This document shows, piece after piece, positions 49,052-49,989 of a DNA stretch of 49,989 nucleotides. Positions within the stretch are counted from its first letter, which is position 1, and every line of letters begins with the position of its first letter. Location of the stretch: NCBI GenBank assembly GCA_039808985.1, contig JBDHUC010000015.1, positions 1 through 49,989 of the forward strand, given 5' to 3'. Both the position numbers and the translations under genes were made by a program. This DNA is from SXRF01 sp039808985. GTDB lineage: Bacteria > Pseudomonadota > Alphaproteobacteria > Rickettsiales > SXRF01. The notes under the pieces are model-generated. The model was not told where the DNA came from and did no database searches. It saw only the letters and a list, made by a program, of their open reading frames with translations.

Positions 49052-49909
49052 ATGTCCCGCCGTTCCGGTTTTACCCTTGTTGAACTCTCGATCGTCCTGG
49101 TGATTATCGGGCTGGTCATTGGTGGTGTACTGGTTGGGAAGGATTTGATAAAAGGAGCAGAAATCCGTGCGACCATTTCCCAAATTGAAAAATACAAGAC
49201 AGCGGCTAATACATTTAAACTTAAATATGAATATATACCAGGGGATATTTTATCAAGCAAAGCAGCTTCTTTAGGGTTTTATTACGTTATTGGAGCAACT
49301 GCCGATACGATCGGATATGGCAATGGTGATGGTATTATTCAAGGGTATGACGATCCCAGATGGGCCGTGGGCGGCACATTTGGCGGGGAAATATGTATGT
49401 TTTTCCTGCATCTTTCCCAGGCGAAAATGATTGACGGAATGTATGGCGCTGGTGGACGGACTTCCCAGATAGTCGGGGCGGATCCAGCAGGTGGTTCTTA
49501 TGGCGGTTTTCCTAAAGTTTCGGCTAATGCCACCGGTCCTGCGGTAGCGGAAATACTGCCTCCGGCCAAGATTGGCAATGGTAATTATTTTATGGTTGGT
49601 AACTTAGGAGGCAAAAATTATTTTGTTATTACCGGGATTACAAGCCTGGATACAGGCTCTAACGTTGATTCAACCAATAATATAAGCCCTATGGATGCCA
49701 GTAATATTGATAAGAAGATTGATGATGGGCTTCCTGATAAAGGAAACGTTTATGCGCTGGATACCGAAACAACGCCTCTTAGCACTTCAAACGGTGATGG
49801 ACTTTCCTATGGCACGGGGAATAATTGCGTTAATTCGAATATATACTATACCAGCAACAGCACATACGCAAATTCCAGGCTGTGTTCCCTGCGTATATCA
49901 TTTCAATAA
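49052..49909 (+). CDS. Prepilin-type protein P9, last gene of the array in the window
   Basis: 285 residues. Leader MSRRSG, site G|FTLVE and helix ending GVLVGKDLIKGAEIR. KYEYIPGDILSSKAAS near 58-73 follows P6 closely. GYGNGDGIIQGYDD is the acidic loop; CMFFLHLSQAKMIDG, an AKIGNGNYFMVGNLGGKNYF segment, SNIDKKIDDGLPDKG and a terminal cysteine pair ending CSLRISFQ come next. After it the coding strand changes, so the array probably ends here. Confidence 0.92.
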   Translation: MSRRSGFTLVELSIVLVIIGLVIGGVLVGKDLIKGAEIRATISQIEKYKTAANTFKLKYEYIPGDILSSKAASLGFYYVIGATADTIGYGNGDGIIQGYDDPRWAVGGTFGGEICMFFLHLSQAKMIDGMYGAGGRTSQIVGADPAGGSYGGFPKVSANATGPAVAEILPPAKIGNGNYFMVGNLGGKNYFVITGITSLDTGSNVDSTNNISPMDASNIDKKIDDGLPDKGNVYALDTETTPLSTSNGDGLSYGTGNNCVNSNIYYTSNSTYANSRLCSLRISFQ

Positions 49910-49930
49910 CATATAATTGACGGCTTTTAG

Positions 49931-49989
49931 CTAGACCGCCTGCCAGCCTATGTCGCGGCGGCAGAAACCTTCCGGCCACTCGATTAAAT
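49931..49989 (-). CDS. purD: Phosphoribosylamine-glycine ligase, C-terminal end only
   Basis: The last 19 codons of a minus-strand gene running in from the right edge. The readable end is LIEWPEGFCRRDIGWQAV, which fits the RRDIGWRA-type C-terminus of alphaproteobacterial PurD (second step of purine synthesis; ATP-grasp enzyme). Only this fragment is visible, so the assignment rests on one motif. It is convergent with P9, 21 bases apart. Confidence 0.65.
   Translation of the reverse strand, partial: LIEWPEGFCRRDIGWQAV

Noticed and set aside
40892..49909. CRISPR-like array
   Set aside because: The repeated leader blocks are about 900 bases apart, separated by full genes and not identical; no short spacers or cas genes are present.
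40892..49909. Diversity-generating retroelement acting on the pilins
   Set aside because: No reverse transcriptase and no template repeat with adenine-specific differences was seen in the window; the variation is spread along whole genes and includes insertions.
1..49989. tRNA or rRNA genes
   Set aside because: No cloverleaf-like sequence with a CCA end or T-loop motif, and no rRNA signature, was noticed in the intergenic stretches; short RNAs cannot be excluded by eye.

Overview
The window looks like chromosomal DNA of an alphaproteobacterium with moderate GC content. The evidence is gene order: mnmE-mnmG-rsmG-parA-parB on one side, and hemE / AT-rich gap with DnaA boxes / ppsR-aroE-coaE-dnaQ, then secB-tim44-mltA-smr, on the other. 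This is the classic arrangement around the alphaproteobacterial replication origin. The organism keeps chemotaxis, glutathione and haem synthesis and type IV pilin-like genes, so it is not a strongly reduced parasite. I cannot name the genus.

Layout. 1-4597: an oligopeptide ABC importer operon (yejB, a serine peptidase, yejE, yejF). 4594-10291: mnmE, mnmG, rsmG, parA, parB, with several parS-like palindromes inside mnmG and rsmG. 10322-12644: a minus-strand operon of an unknown gene, an orphan OmpR-type regulator and a prepilin. 12838-17463: hemW, a NIT-domain chemoreceptor and an LpoA-like lipoprotein. 17670-22000: carbonic anhydrase followed by a methionine-sulfoxide repair cluster (exported MsrB, DipZ-type electron carrier, exported MsrA, then cytoplasmic MsrB and MsrA). 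21997-24270: truncated haemoglobin divergent from an NsrR-like regulator, then small stress-type genes. 24288-28798: minus-strand operon hemE-hemH-hemJ-yraN-dolP-gshB. 28799-29145: candidate oriC. 29146-32061: ppsR-aroE-coaE-dnaQ. 32318-40905: an OmpA-like protein, secB, tim44-like, mltA, smr, an OmpR/EnvZ pair, cca, a PhoB-like regulator and yciB. 40892-49909: a tandem array of nine prepilin genes (seven intact, two broken), interrupted by a toxin-antitoxin module with a recombinase remnant. 49931-49989: the very end of a purD-like gene on the minus strand.

The most unusual part is the prepilin array. Its members share an almost invariant N-terminal helix, a GDGDG-type calcium-like loop, usually a KIDDG motif, and a C-terminal cysteine pair, but otherwise diverge strongly. 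Most copies carry a TTAA-N7-TTAA (CtrA-like) box at a nearly constant 47-51 bases before the start codon. One copy carries a 44-base out-of-frame duplication made from two different paralogous sequences; another has lost its whole middle. Some copies share nearly identical 5' segments. Together these suggest an actively recombining, individually promoted family of pilin-like surface or secretion subunits, possibly under cell-cycle control. The chemoreceptor gene at 14087-16135 has the same type of box overlapping a -35 element, which supports the regulatory reading.

Functions are inferred from motifs and gene order read by eye; no database search was run.
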